From assembly GCA_037693485.1 (NCBI GenBank), contig CM075348.1:32358501-32422500 (forward strand): a DNA stretch of 64,000 nt. The letters run 5' to 3'. The DNA is from Kitagawia praeruptora (taxonomy: Eukaryota > Streptophyta > Magnoliopsida > Apiales > Apiaceae). Within the stretch, counting starts at the first letter, position 1. Each line of letters opens with the position of its first letter. Made by a program: the position numbers and the translations under genes. This document shows positions 44,458 to 56,300 of the stretch, one piece after another. Under the pieces are notes generated by a model. It worked only from the letters and a program-made list of their open reading frames with translations, was not told the DNA's origin and did no database searches.

Positions 44458-44963
44458 TAAACCGGGCAAAACAGGTGGGTGGATGATTTCGTGTCGTGTC
44501 ATTTCGTGTATACCGGTGGTTGAACACGAATACGAATTGGTAAAAACATGAAACGATAGAAATTTTTTATGAACACAAAAATACACGACACGAATGTACA
44601 TGAAACGAAAAAATAAACGATTAATTAATTTTATTATTTTTAATATTAATAATTAATTAATTTATACATATTAATTGATATTATATATTTTTATTTATAA
44701 AATTCAACTATTAGCATTCAATTATATACTATAAATTATATTATTATAATATATTAATACATATTATAATTACTAAATAATTTATTTATTTATTTCGTGT
44801 ACTTCGTGTCATGTCGTGTACTTGAAGGTTAAATCCAAACCCGACACTAAATCTCGGTCGTGTACTTTCGTGTTCGTGTACTTTCGTTTCGTGTACTAAA
44901 AATACAAACCCAAATACTAAATTTTCGTGTCATTTCGTGTCGTCTGAAAAATTGGCGGGTCTA
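44458..44963. mobile_element. hAT-type MITE with TCGTGT subterminal repeats
   Basis: Flanked by the 8-base duplication GTTGTAGT (44450-44457, 44964-44971). The ends are TAAACCGGGCAAA and, inverted, TAGACCCGCCAAT. Both sides carry repeated TTCGTGTCGTGT and CGTGTACTTTCGTG blocks around an AT-rich core. 8-bp duplication, short TIR and subterminal repeats place it with hAT elements. 506 bases, non-coding. Confidence 0.85.
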
Positions 44964-45013
44964 GTTGTAGTGATTTGCATAATTTTATTTTAAGAACAAA
45001 CATAAAAAATTTC

Positions 45014-45449
45014 GGGTTTTGGTCCTTTCTATCACAATTTAAATTAAAATGGTCCAAAATATCACAATTTGAAGAAACGGCCTTTCATATCACACAAAAA
45101 CGCATGTTTTAGTTACGTTTTCACATAAACACATTTTCATTTAACGTTTGCCCGAGTAACGCATTCTTTGCATTCGTCTTTTGTGAATGGGGAAAAAAAG
45201 AAACTCATTATTTTCAAGCGTTTTCAAAATAACGCGAGCACTAAATGCGTTATGTTTACAACCACAACACCACCATTTATAGGTGGACCCCACTCACGTG
45301 TTGCAGTACCTCATCACCCGCTTTGCCTTCCAGCTTAAAGAAAAAACGCATGTTTTTAATTTGTTTTTGAGTGATACAAGGGGCCTTTTTATTCAAATGT
45401 GATATTTTGGGTATTTTATTCTCAAATTGTGATATAAGGGACCTTTTCT
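45014..45449. mobile_element. Mutator-type MITE
   Basis: The target duplication AAAAAATTTC stands at 45004-45013 and 45450-45459. TIRs of about 26 bases face each other (GGTCCTTTCTATCACAATTT at the left; AAATTGTGATATAAGGGACC at the right). A second inner inverted pair, AACGCATGTTTTA against AACGCATGTTTTTAA, also occurs. A 9-10 bp duplication is the Mutator signature. 436 bases, no coding. Confidence 0.85.
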
Positions 45450-45459
45450 AAAAAATTTC

Positions 45460-46095
45460 TAGAATTTGTAATATGAATGTATATGATTTATAATTTCAGA
45501 ACTGGACTTGCCATTAAAATCTAAACGTAAAATTTAGTTCCTAGTACATATATAACATGATTAGCTGAAAATACAAGAAGCTAGCTAAATTTATTATACG
45601 GGCCAAAAGCCTGAATTACAAGAGAACTTTCACCTAAACTTTAAGTTATATGACGAATTTCAAAGCCCCGTTCAATGATTACATGTGCGAGAGCCCAGCC
45701 CACTTTTAAGAAGGCTACTAGTACAGAAGTATCTATTTTTTAGACCCTTAGGTGAACTAGGGAACTGTGTAGAGTCCATGTTAGAGTAAGAGAGAGGCAT
45801 TTCTAAATTGGAAATTTTAGATGTTGCATTAAGAACAAACAATCAAACATATCTCGTTGAGTCATCAGTTTGAGAAACCAAAAAACGACACATAAATCAA
45901 AAACTAGCTTAACCTTCTATTAGAATATTAATATGAGATGCCGGTAGGGATTCATTACTTAATATGGTATCAAAATTCCGTTATTAACTTGACACCTTCG
46001 CATATCTTACCTTGACAGAGAGTCATTTTCAAACTTTTTTTAGCAAGAAATGCATATCAGTATATTTCAAAGCTTGTAACTTGGTTGCATAATAT
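45460..46095. other. Unassigned spacer
   Basis: No convincing open frame. ATATGGTATCAAAATTCC at 45962 resembles a decayed LTR-element primer region but no LTR is identified. It ends at the TGTTA duplication of the gag-only element. Confidence 0.45.
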
Positions 46096-46100
46096 TGTTA

Positions 46101-46694
46101 TGTTAGACAATCTGCAATAAATACAAATAGTATAATATTTGTGCTTGTGTGAGTAATAGTTATGTGTATAATTAAAATAGACAAAAGAGGAGACAAGGAA
46201 CGAAAAACCCGAGTCCAGTGAGTGACTGTCTCCTTAAAGCGTATTAGCCCCCAACCGTATGTGTGAGCGAAACGCCTCCCAGGATAAAACGGATTGCAGT
46301 GAGGCTACAGATGAGCGTCACTCTCAGCGAGCTTCAGACGAGCAAGAACTATCACCAGAGGAAGAGAAGAGGCTGTATAAAAGAGAAGGATGTGTGTTTT
46401 CGAGTGAATAATCCTAAGGCTCTATATGAGTATTTATAGGATATGAAAACTTGTGCGCTACTCAATTGCCTTAATTAATTAGCCGCGCTAATCAATTAAA
46501 TCGGTGGCAATTTCCTTAACACAATTGACTTAATTAATTAGCCGCGCTAATCAATTAAATCGGTGGCAATTTCCTTAATTAATTAACCTTGTTAATTAAT
46601 TATGTTAAGGAGGTGGCAAAAAATCCATAGTAAAAACGGAATTGATTTTACCGAATCAATGAATTCAAATTATAATCGAATCCATATTCCAACA
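46101..46694 (-). repeat. 3' LTR of the gag-only element
   Basis: 594 bases. It holds two copies of a TAATTAGCCGCGCTAATCAA block where the partner LTR holds three. The plus-strand start is TGTTAGACAATC and the end ATTCCAACA. Confidence 0.9.
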
Positions 46695-49600
46695 ATCCCC
46701 CACATGGATGAGATTGATATCATAGTAGCACACACCAGACAGACACATAATTTGATTTGGTGATAGATTCTTCGATCAGATATGGCATACGATAGGTAGA
46801 GGTTTGCTCCTTGAACCTTCGCTTGAGTAAGCATACCGACCTTACTGGTAGACAGTGGAGGTTTGCTCTTTGAACTGTTCGACCGTTCGTGTAAGCGATG
46901 ATATACTTATCACTATATCATTTCTGACTCGTTCAGCTCTCATGATTATGTCCATTTTGTCCATGGAACATCGTCCTGGTTCTGCAGGAGTTTCTAAAGA
47001 ATTGTGCCTCGCAATTCTCCTTTGAAGCGGCCCCACTTCTCTCCCACATAGGTGATCTTTATCTTATAGAGTAACCCGCGTTTACTCAACTGAATTCCAT
47101 GCGTTCTAACCTTGAACTCCATGTATTCACCGAAAGATCATTAAAAGCTCGAAAGCTTACCCTCGTACCTTACGGGTCTCACTGTTTCTCATCATAGGAA
47201 CATGCCAGGGGTTACCCCCACAGTGATTTGGTCATCATGATTTAGTTGGCCAATTGAACCAAGTTCTTGGGACCTCCAGTCAGCAATGGTCGGGTGTCCA
47301 CCATGACGCCGTTAAGCAATAGGCTTAAGGCCCATCCCTCTCGATGATTTTACAACTATCTCTCAGTATAACCAGATTCTCTCGGTTTAACTAGATTATC
47401 TAAGTTTAACCATCTGGTTTAGTGGATCCACAACATTATCATTTGACTTCACAGAGTCAATCCTGATAATTCTCGTTCAGAGTAGTTGTTTAATGATATT
47501 ATGTCCTCGTCATAGAGGCGAGACATATCATTACATACATAACAATGTAATCTCCCAATTTACAAATTATTTAAATAAAATATGCATATTGAAGACACAT
47601 TTTCTTGTCATTTAGGAATATCCTTTACAAAGTGACTACCAATTCACCTTCTTACATGCACATATATTATGCAAAAGACTCGTATTCCATCAAGAATCGA
47701 GCTATGTTTAATCGTCTATTTAGGATTTCCATGACATGGCTGCTTACGTTAATGTGAACTAAATTCAATAATGACTTTTAAATTCCTAAAGTCAAACATC
47801 TAACATCCATACTATATCCACATAGTACAATTAGATATTGTTTGCAATGCAGCCCAAACTCACGAGTATATTTCAAACACCTTAGTCTCATTGCAATCAC
47901 TTTCAAGAGACCAATTTTGATTTGACTCGTGCATCTACTCAGCTTACCAACTTTGTAGCCTATGTCTGATTTTGTACCATTTTGAAATGTACAACAGACT
48001 TTCAATCATTCTTGAAAGATCCTTGTTCATCTATCCTTAGATAGATACATCATATATATTCATTCTAGATATACTAGATTTAGTTACGTTGATCTCTTCA
48101 AGATTCACATCACTAACGTGTGACATGTATCCTTTAGGACTTTTAAGTTATTAAGATTTTAATCTCCAAAATAAAAACTTTAAGCCTCATCCAAATTGCT
48201 AGAGATGATCATCTTGTCATTACTTCTCGTAATGATCAGATCACTCACGTGCAATTACAATAATTTCTCATCCAAATTACTAGAGATGATCATCTTGTCA
48301 TTACTTCTCATAATGATCAGATCACTCACCTGTAATTACAATAATTTTAACATCTCATGTGTAAATAACATATACACATTCGTCAATTCATTGTTTTTCT
48401 ATCAATTTTACATCTCAACATTGGCATGTCACATTTTGGTAATTACTTTACCAGTCATCAGTTAAGGCTTCAAATCGTAATTGACATTACCAATTTTTAG
48501 CGTCCCAAAAAATAGTAATTTCAATTTATCTCATTACCAAGTTTAAGTGTCCCTAAACTGGCAATACTCATTCACTAAGTTACCAAATTTGAGCGTCCTC
48601 AAAGTGGCAACTATATCGTTTGTTATGAAACCATAGCATATCGCAACAATATCAAATTTCTTATGCATATGCCAATTTTCGTATCTATGTTGTTTCAATC
48701 AACATAATCACCAAAATACAGACTTTCTACTCTTTCCTTAACAAGAGAAACCAAGAAAGACTGTTCCAAAGTTCATTGATGTACTTCTAAATTTCATAAT
48801 GCTGATAATTTAAGTATCATCTTGATGAACCATATTCTTGTAACTCAAGAATATAACATAGAGTAAGTTATGTCTTCACTTTTGACTATAATCTTTAAAT
48901 TATCAGTCTGGCCTTTTACTTTTCTTTGACCCATATATTTATTTTCTAAACTTGAAAATTTGTTTGGGCCCAAATGGCATCTATCTCACAAGAAGATCCA
49001 TACGTCTCTCTATTTATTAATCATTTTTCTCTATTTCTTAACATCCTTTTTCCCCCACAAAGGATATAGAGAGATCATATTTATTTGAAAAGTGTCACAA
49101 TCCATTTTCTAACATACGTGTTAGAAATCTTGACTTATTGACTTCTTAATTCTAGTCAATTTCTCTATTGATATCCTTTTTCTCATAGGATTATCAGAAA
49201 AATTCTCATAGCTTCTCTCAAGCTTTGAGGTTTACCATCAAGCAAAATTTCAGACATTTTTGGACTAACAAATTTTCCAAGTCTTTTGCTCTGTCTAGGT
49301 TCAGCCTCATATTCATCCAATAACTCGTAAATTTTCCCGGATAAATTTTAATTACAAATTTACAAGGAACTGCTAATTCATCATAGAAGCATTCCTAGAT
49401 TTTGTAATTGCATTATAATGAATCTTATACATTAGATTCATCTGCAGACCACAGGATATTGTTAGACTTCATCGTTGTCTATATATCCATCCAAAATATC
49501 ACAATTGGCTTTTGAAACTCCTTTAACCTTTATAGGTATAGGTATCAAGACATCTTCAAGATACCCCCACATTTTAAATATATCTAAGAATGTTTCTCTA

Positions 49601-50585
49601 CATTCTAGAATTCTCAGAAAATTTTATTATTTTCGCTTCAAGATACCCCCACATTTTAATATTTCTTAAAATGTCGAAACCATTCCAGAATTAATAGGAA
49701 ATTCTATTATTTCCTTTCAAGGTATCTTGTTTAAGGAATGATTAGTCTCTACGTGACTAATATCCTCATATTCAGTGATAGTCTGAACTGATCAACATCG
49801 ATTTCATCTTCATTAGAGTGCAACTCAACCTGCAGCTACTCCATTTGATTAATGCGAGTAATGTGCATTAACCTCATGAATATATCCACATTGTGAACAA
49901 ACATCACCTAGTGGTTATTCAGTATCAAAGTCATTCCTTACCCTCTTAATTTCGTATTAAGTTGGTTATCTATCTTGAGCTTATAGAGCGTTAAACACAG
50001 AAATCTCCCCATATTGAAATCATTGAAAATTCGTATTTAATTCTGTGTTTCATAAACACAGAAATCTCATAATCGTTTTGTTTAATGATAAAATCTCGAG
50101 TCGTTACGGATTTTATCTTGTTTTTATTAAAACCTCCCAGGTATTAATATCATGTTCAAAGAACTTTCTTGTTCTTCTCACTGAAAAATTCAACCATTGA
50201 ATTTCTCTTAAATTTCAATTTGATTCATAAAAGAACCTAATTTTCTGGCTCACCAACTAGTATAACCAGTATAACCAAAAGAGGTCCGAGGAAGAACATA
50301 AACTTCCAATAAACCCATATTCAGTGATCCTTGATCAACTGATGTATTAGGGTCACCATCGTTCTGGATTTCTCCAAATTTCAGCATATAGAGCTGATCG
50401 CAGTGTCGTATTATGTATCACATGGATCACCATAATAGGCTCGTGTCACTGCCGCAGCAAACCGACACCAACAAGAGAATATATAATTTAACCAGAGGAA
50501 CGAATCCAACTAGAAAATTATAAATCTCGTGCCGACCCTCATCCTGTACTTAATAAGTAACAGGCCTGTTAGGTTTTTAAACATC
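46695..50585 (-). other. Long non-coding interior of the gag-only element
   Basis: I find no retroelement domain in any frame. An 81-base tandem duplication stands at 48186-48347 (CTCATCCAAATTGCTAGAGA unit start). TTCAAGATACCCCCACATTT occurs at 49556 and 49638. Phrases such as CCAATTTACAAATT and GTCACATTTTGG recur. Length and lack of coding resemble LARD-type interiors. Confidence 0.7.
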
Positions 50586-50590
50586 TCGAA

Positions 50591-51273
50591 TGTAACACCC
50601 CAGTCCCACATCGAGAGGATTTGGGACTTTAGTTCAGTATATAAGCAAAAGTAATACTACTAAGTGCACCAACAAATCATGATCTTTTGGGGGCGTGTGG
50701 TGGGCTTGTGGATTACCCAAGTTGGCTGCATTTGGGCCAGTATACTTTGGCTTATTTCGGATTCGTGATCGGGACTTGACCCGATTGTCGAAAAATGCTC
50801 GGGATTTGACCCGGGTTGTCGCATATGGTATCAGAGCCGACTCTCGAAAGCTTGATTCGTCAAGTTGCCGGAGGTGGGGACACGAAGGCTGGTGGTATTA
50901 TCCACAATGGATAGAGGTCCGGAGGTGGGGACACGAAGCCAGCCGGTATTATCCCACAATGGCTAGGGAGGAACGATCTTAGACCTATGGGATTTCCGTT
51001 CAGGCCTGACGAGGACGTCAGGAGTTTAAGTGGGGGAGTTTGTAACACCCCAGTCCCACATCGAGAGGATTTGGGACTTTAGTTCAGTATATAAGCAAAA
51101 GTAATACTACTAAGTGCACCAACAAATCATGATCTTTTGGGGGCCTGTGGTGGGCTTGTGGATTACCCAAGTTGGCTGCATTTGGGCCAGTATACTTTGG
51201 CTTATTTCGGATTCGTGATCGGGACTTGACCCGATTGTCGAAAAATGCTAGGGATTTGACCCGGGTTGTCACA
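50591..51273 (+). mobile_element. TRIM nested in the gag-only element
   Basis: Two 233-base direct repeats (50591-50823 and 51041-51273) start TGTAACACCCC and differ at three positions. The primer site TGGTATCAGAGCC (50826-50838, the initiator-Met type) follows the first and the purine tract AAGTGGGGGAGTT precedes the second. The 217-base interior has a near-duplicate GGAGGTGGGGACACGAAG and does not code. Total 683 bases, a typical TRIM. Flanks are TCGAA and TAGAA, a target duplication with one mismatch. Inserted where the gag frame of the host element ends. Confidence 0.9.
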
Positions 51274-51289
51274 TAGAAACATCCGACCA

Positions 51290-52174
51290 AGATTGATATT
51301 TCAAAAGAAATTTTCTTGCGCTTGTACTTAAGATAGTTCTTGAAATCTTTCCATCCAGATAGCAGCTTTTCAATTACAGCAACAACTTGAAAAGACTCAC
51401 TTATGATCATCCATTCAGCATGAATATCATAGATGATCGCTTGCAGTTCTTGCACCTGACTTACCACAGTCTTAGAATCTGCCATCTTATAATCAAGAAA
51501 ACGGCCAACAATCCACTTGTTAGCCCCAATGTCCTCGGTTTTGTACTTATGGTCAAGTGATTCCCATAAGACCTTAGTTGTAGGCTTCGTACTGTACACG
51601 TTATATAACGAGTCAGCCAAACCATTCAGCACGTAATTCCGACAGATATAATCGGCGTGCTTCCAAGCATCAACAGCATAAACTGTTTGTGTGTTACTCT
51701 CAGCAGTGAGCAACGGTGGATCCTCTTTAAGGTAGCGATCCAGAACAACATCTTTTGTTGCCAACGTTTGAAATTCGTTCCATTGAACTTCTCAGATTTC
51801 TCAACATGTGCAGCAGGCACAACAGGAACAACATGCATAACATGTGCAATATGTGCACTAGGCACCACATGCATAACAGACGTTTGTACTACCGATGTTT
51901 GCACACCAGTAGGCACCGTATGTCCGTTCGTATGAACGAAACCTATCGTAATCGATCCAATCGAAACATTAATATGTCCAATGACAGTATGTCCCAAAGG
52001 CACATGTCCCGTAGGCACATGTCCAACCGGCGTCGCACTCACATCAGATGTTATAATCTGTGCGTTAGAGTTTGGCGGCGGCTGGTGATCCCCATCAGAT
52101 GTTACAATTTGTGCGTTGGGATCAACCATCATGTTCGTGTTGTTCATAGTTTGATTCTCCATTAAATCTGTCAC
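51290..52174 (-). pseudogene. Copia-type gag, frameshifted and truncated
   Basis: Minus-strand ATG at 52174 opens a frame with a low-complexity His/Val/Thr-rich N-terminus of about 120 residues (repeats of GHVPTGHVPLGHTVIGHINV type), then KFNGTNFKRWQQKMLFWIATL, the start of the UBN2-type Copia Gag domain. A frameshift near 51755 moves the rest to another frame: LWESLDHKYKTEDIGANKWI and VAVIEKLLSGWKDFKNYLKY follow, and the frame is lost where the TRIM is inserted (51273). The zinc knuckle is not seen. Family Gags normally reach further, so the C-terminus is missing. Confidence 0.85.
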
Positions 52175-52235
52175 TCAAACAAACAAGCAACTACGTAAGT
52201 ACAGATCACAGATATATATTAATACGCTTTAAGAT

Positions 52236-52921
52236 TGTTAGACAATCTGCAATAAATACAAATAGTATAATATTTGTGCTTATGTGAGTAACAGTTATGT
52301 GTCTAATTAAAATAGACAAAAGAGGAGACAAGGAACGAAAAACCCGAGTCCAGTGCGTGACTGTCTCCTTAAAGCGTATTAGCCCCCCACCGTATGTGCG
52401 AGCGAAACGTCTCCCAGGATAAAACGGATTGCAGTGAGGCTACAGATGAGCGTCACTCTCAGCGAGCTTGAGACGAGCAAGAACTATCACCAGAGGAAGA
52501 GAAGAGGCTGTATAAAAGAGAAGGATGTGTGTTTTCGAGTGAATAATCCTAAGGCTCTATATAAGTATTTATAGGATAGGAAAACTTGTGCGCTACACAA
52601 TTGCCTTAATTAATTAGCCGCGCTAATCAATTAAATCGGTGGCAATTTCCTTAACACAATTGCCTTAATTAATTAGCCGCGCTAATCAATTAAATCGGTG
52701 GCAATTTCCTTAATTAATTAACCTTGTTAATTAATTATTTCCTTAACACAATTGCCTTAATTAATTAGCCGCGCTAATCAATTAAATCGGTGGCAATTTC
52801 CTTAATTAATTAACCTTGTTAATTAATTATGTTAAGGAGGTGGCAAAAAATCCATAGTAAAAACGGAATTGATTTTACCGAATCAATGAATTCAAATTAT
52901 AATCGAATCCATATTCCAACA
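52236..52921 (-). repeat. 5' LTR of the gag-only element
   Basis: 686 bases. It is 92 bases longer than its partner through one extra copy of the CCTTAATTAATTAGCCGCGC unit (three copies at about 52603, 52665 and 52751). The sense strand has a TATAAATACT box (about 52573-52563). Confidence 0.9.
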
Positions 52922-53081
52922 TGTTACACCGTAATTTCTTATCCCTTTGTTTCAGATCTTTATAAACAGGTCAAGACAGTAGTTTTCCAGTTGATATACT
53001 TTTCTTGTCTTAAATTTGTGCTGTAAGTAGCTCAGTCACCAACAGTTTGATTCTTATTGGCTTTTTTAACACGTAGATTAG

Positions 53082-53382
53082 TGATACAAATCTAACACAT
53101 GCTTCATACTAATCATAAACAACATTAATCAATACATAATATTGATGTAGGAATGATAGATTGTATTGAAGAAATATGCAGATAGTTACATCTCAGATGC
53201 CAACCACTCCTTACATTCTCAACCAATACATGAAAAGGAAAATATAAAATGACAACTTGTGCCACACGATAGAGGACAAAGTTTGTTATATAACAACAAA
53301 GTTTGATAAAAAGGAATAAATAGAGAATATTGACTAAGTCAAGCCTCAACACTCATTTTTAACTTATTTTTGTTCATCAACA
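53082..53382 (-). repeat. 3' LTR of the young Copia element
   Basis: Plus strand TGATACAAATC to TCATCAACA. Identical to the other LTR except at two positions (ATCAATACAT versus ATCAACACAT, TTCATCAAC versus TTCACCAAC). Confidence 0.95.
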
Positions 53383-56300
53383 TCCCCCCTCAAGTTGGTG
53401 TTGGATTGAGACGAGACAACACCCAACTTGGACAGTAAGAACCAGAGCTGGGACGAGGACAATGCCTTTGTGAATAGGTCAGCTGGCTGATCATGAGATG
53501 AAATATGATGAGTTGAGATGAGGCCATGCTTAAGTTTCTGTCGAACCAAGTGACAATCAATCTCGATGTGCTTGGTTCGTTCATGAAACACTGGATTGGC
53601 AGCAATGTACAGTGCTGATTGATTGTCACAGTACAGGGGAACTGGAGTAAGGTTTGTTACCTTGAGTTCAGTGCATAGTGAAATAAGCCAAGATAGTTCA
53701 CAACAGACATCAGCCATACTTCTATATTCTGCTTCAGCAGATGAACGAGAGACTGTATGTTGCTTCTTGCATTTCCAAGAGATGAGAGTGCCTCCAAAAG
53801 TAACACAATAGCCTGTGAGGGACTGTCTAGTCAGCTTGCAACTGCCCCAATCAGCATCACAATAAGCCACCATTACTGGATTGGTTTGAGATGAATATTT
53901 GAGCCCTTGAGATGTTGTAGTGAACAAGTATCGTACTACCTTCAAAGCAGCATGCCAATGAACTGATCTAGGTGCAGTCATATATTGAGCAAGCACATGA
54001 ACAGGATAAGCAAGGTCAGGTCGAGTTATAGTAAGATAAATGAGTCGACCAATTAACCTGCGATAAGAAGTTGCATCTTGCAGAAATGGGCTATCAGATT
54101 CCTGTAAAAGTTCATGGTGTTGATCCATGGGGATAATAGCAGATTTGTTTTGTACAGAGGCAAAATCCATCAGGAGATCAGTCACATACTTAGACTGATG
54201 AATAACAAAACCAGCAGTAGTTTGTTGCACTTGTATGCCAAGAAAGTAACTCAAATGTCCAAGTGCCTTTATCTTGAACTGAGAGCTAAGAACCTCAGTG
54301 ATATGAGTCATTAGAGCAGGGTCATTGCCAGTTAAAACCATATCATCTACATAGATAAGTAGATATACTAAAGCAGTATTCTGAGAAAACACAAACAAGC
54401 TTGGATCTCCACTAGTTTGAACAAATCCAAAGGATAGTAATGCTGTAGTTAAGGCAATAAACCACTGTCGTGGTGCTTGTTTTAATCCATAAAGAGATTT
54501 TAGCAATCGACATACTAACTTTTGATGAGGATATTTAGCTTGAATGGCACTTGGTATACTATAAGCAGGAGGAAGGGACATATATACCTCTTCTTCTAAT
54601 ACCCCATGAAGGAAAGCATTAGTGACATCAAGCTGTTGTACTTGCCATTTATTCATTGCTGCAATGGAAACAAGTAATCGAAAGGAAGTCATTTTGGCAA
54701 CGGGGGCAAAGGTCTCAAAATAGTCCATATTGGCTGTTTGAGTGAATCCTTTTGCCACCAAACGAGCTTTTTAATCGCTCAACAGACCCATCAGGCATAT
54801 ATTTGACTCTATATAGCCATCTGCAACTCACAGTTTTCTTGTTTGCAGGGAGAGGTAAAACCTCCCATGTATCATTTGCTTCCAGAGCAGCCAGCTCAAC
54901 ATTCATGGCTTCACACCACTCTGGTATAATAATGGCTTCCTTATATGTAGCAGGTTCCAGAATCTGAGATTGAGAAGCTACACACTCATTAACAAGGTGA
55001 GTAGGTAAGCCTGTATAATCCATTAGCTTAAGAGGAATTTGCCTATGCCTTTGTGGTCTAGTAGGTAGAGACTCCTCAGCTTGTATAGGATAGTGTTCAG
55101 TAGCACTATCAGCAGTATTAGGTACAGAAAGTACTGGAGATTCTATAAAAGTATTAGAATCTTCACTAGGTGTAGGAGATGGTGTCTCATATGAGACATC
55201 AGTATTAGCTGAATCTTGTAGAGGATCATCAGCTACATGTTGGTTTGATGGTGGAAATAATGAGCTAGGTGCAGTTTCTATTTCAGCATCTTTGAATGGA
55301 AAGATATTCTCAAGAAATCTAACATCTCGAGATATGAACACCTGATTAGTGTCCAGATTCAGGATTTTATACCCCTTTTTGGTTGAGGGATAGCCCAGAA
55401 ACACTCCTTTCACAGCTCGAGCTGCAAACTTATCACTAGGCTGTGGCACCATAGTGGCATAACATAGGGAACCAAACACTCTTAAGTTCTCATAATCTGG
55501 AGAAGTGTTGAATAGGACTTCAAATGGACTCTTATTCTGTAGAATTTCTGTTGGAGTTCGATTTATCAGATAAGTGGCTGTCATTAAGCAATCTCCCCAA
55601 AATCTGATTGGTAAAGCCGCATGGAATCGTAAGGCTCTAGCACATGTCAACAAATGTCTGTGTTTACGCTCCACCAAACCATTTTGCTGTGGTGTATAAA
55701 CACAGCTTGATTGATGAACAATACCCAATTGCTATAAAAATGCCTGAACAGTCTTATTGCAGAATTCTGTCCCATTATCAGTACGAAGTACCTTGATTGT
55801 AGTCTTGAATTGAGTCTGAATATGTGCTACAAAATGCTGAAGTAGAGTTGGTACAGATGCCTTGTCAGAGAGTAGATACACCCAAGTAGTTCTGGATTTG
55901 TCTTCAACCAGGGTCAAGAACATATTGCAGTTGTCATATGTTTTAAAACGGTATGGACCCCAGAGATCAGCATGTACCAAGTCAAAGAGATTAGCACTGT
56001 GAGTGTTGCTAGTTGGGAATGGAATTCTAGCTTGTTTTGTAAAGTAGCAGCTATCACATACATCAATGACCTTATTGTCATATTTCACAGGTAATTTTTT
56101 AAGAATACTGGATGGCACATGTCCCATTCTGGCATGCCAGACATTGCTATTTGCAACATGAGCAACTATATTGCAGTCATTTGAAAGAAACTCACCAGAA
56201 TTGGTGATAGTTGGATGTGCTTTATTTTCAACAATTGCCTGTGCTTGCAGCAAGTATAGTCCAGAATTTTCAGTTCCAAGCTCCAGCACTTTATGATTCA

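Larger units (their letters stand above)
46101..52921 (-). mobile_element. Gag-only Copia-type element (TR-GAG-like)
   Basis: LTRs at 52236-52921 (5', 686 bases) and 46101-46694 (3', 594 bases) begin, on the minus strand, TGTTGGAATATGG and end GTCTAACA. TGTTA flanks both ends (46096-46100, 52922-52926). The minus-strand order is LTR, a Copia-type gag (52174 to about 51290), a nested TRIM, about 3.9 kb of non-coding sequence, then the polypurine-like CCATGTGGGGGAT before the 3' LTR. No protease, integrase, reverse transcriptase or RNase H is seen. LTR substitutions number about 12 over 594 bases. It would depend on an autonomous partner. Confidence 0.85.

Noticed and set aside
50591..50823. 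Possible 5S-derived LTR (Cassandra-type TRIM)
   Set aside because: ACTACTAAGTGCACCAAC faintly recalls 5S rRNA box A surroundings, but the intermediate element and box C are not recognisable, so I call it only a TRIM.
54715..54790. Programmed frameshift between two pol segments of the young Copia element
   Set aside because: Copia elements use one continuous pol frame; an extra base in an A run is a simpler explanation, and there is no recognisable stimulatory structure.
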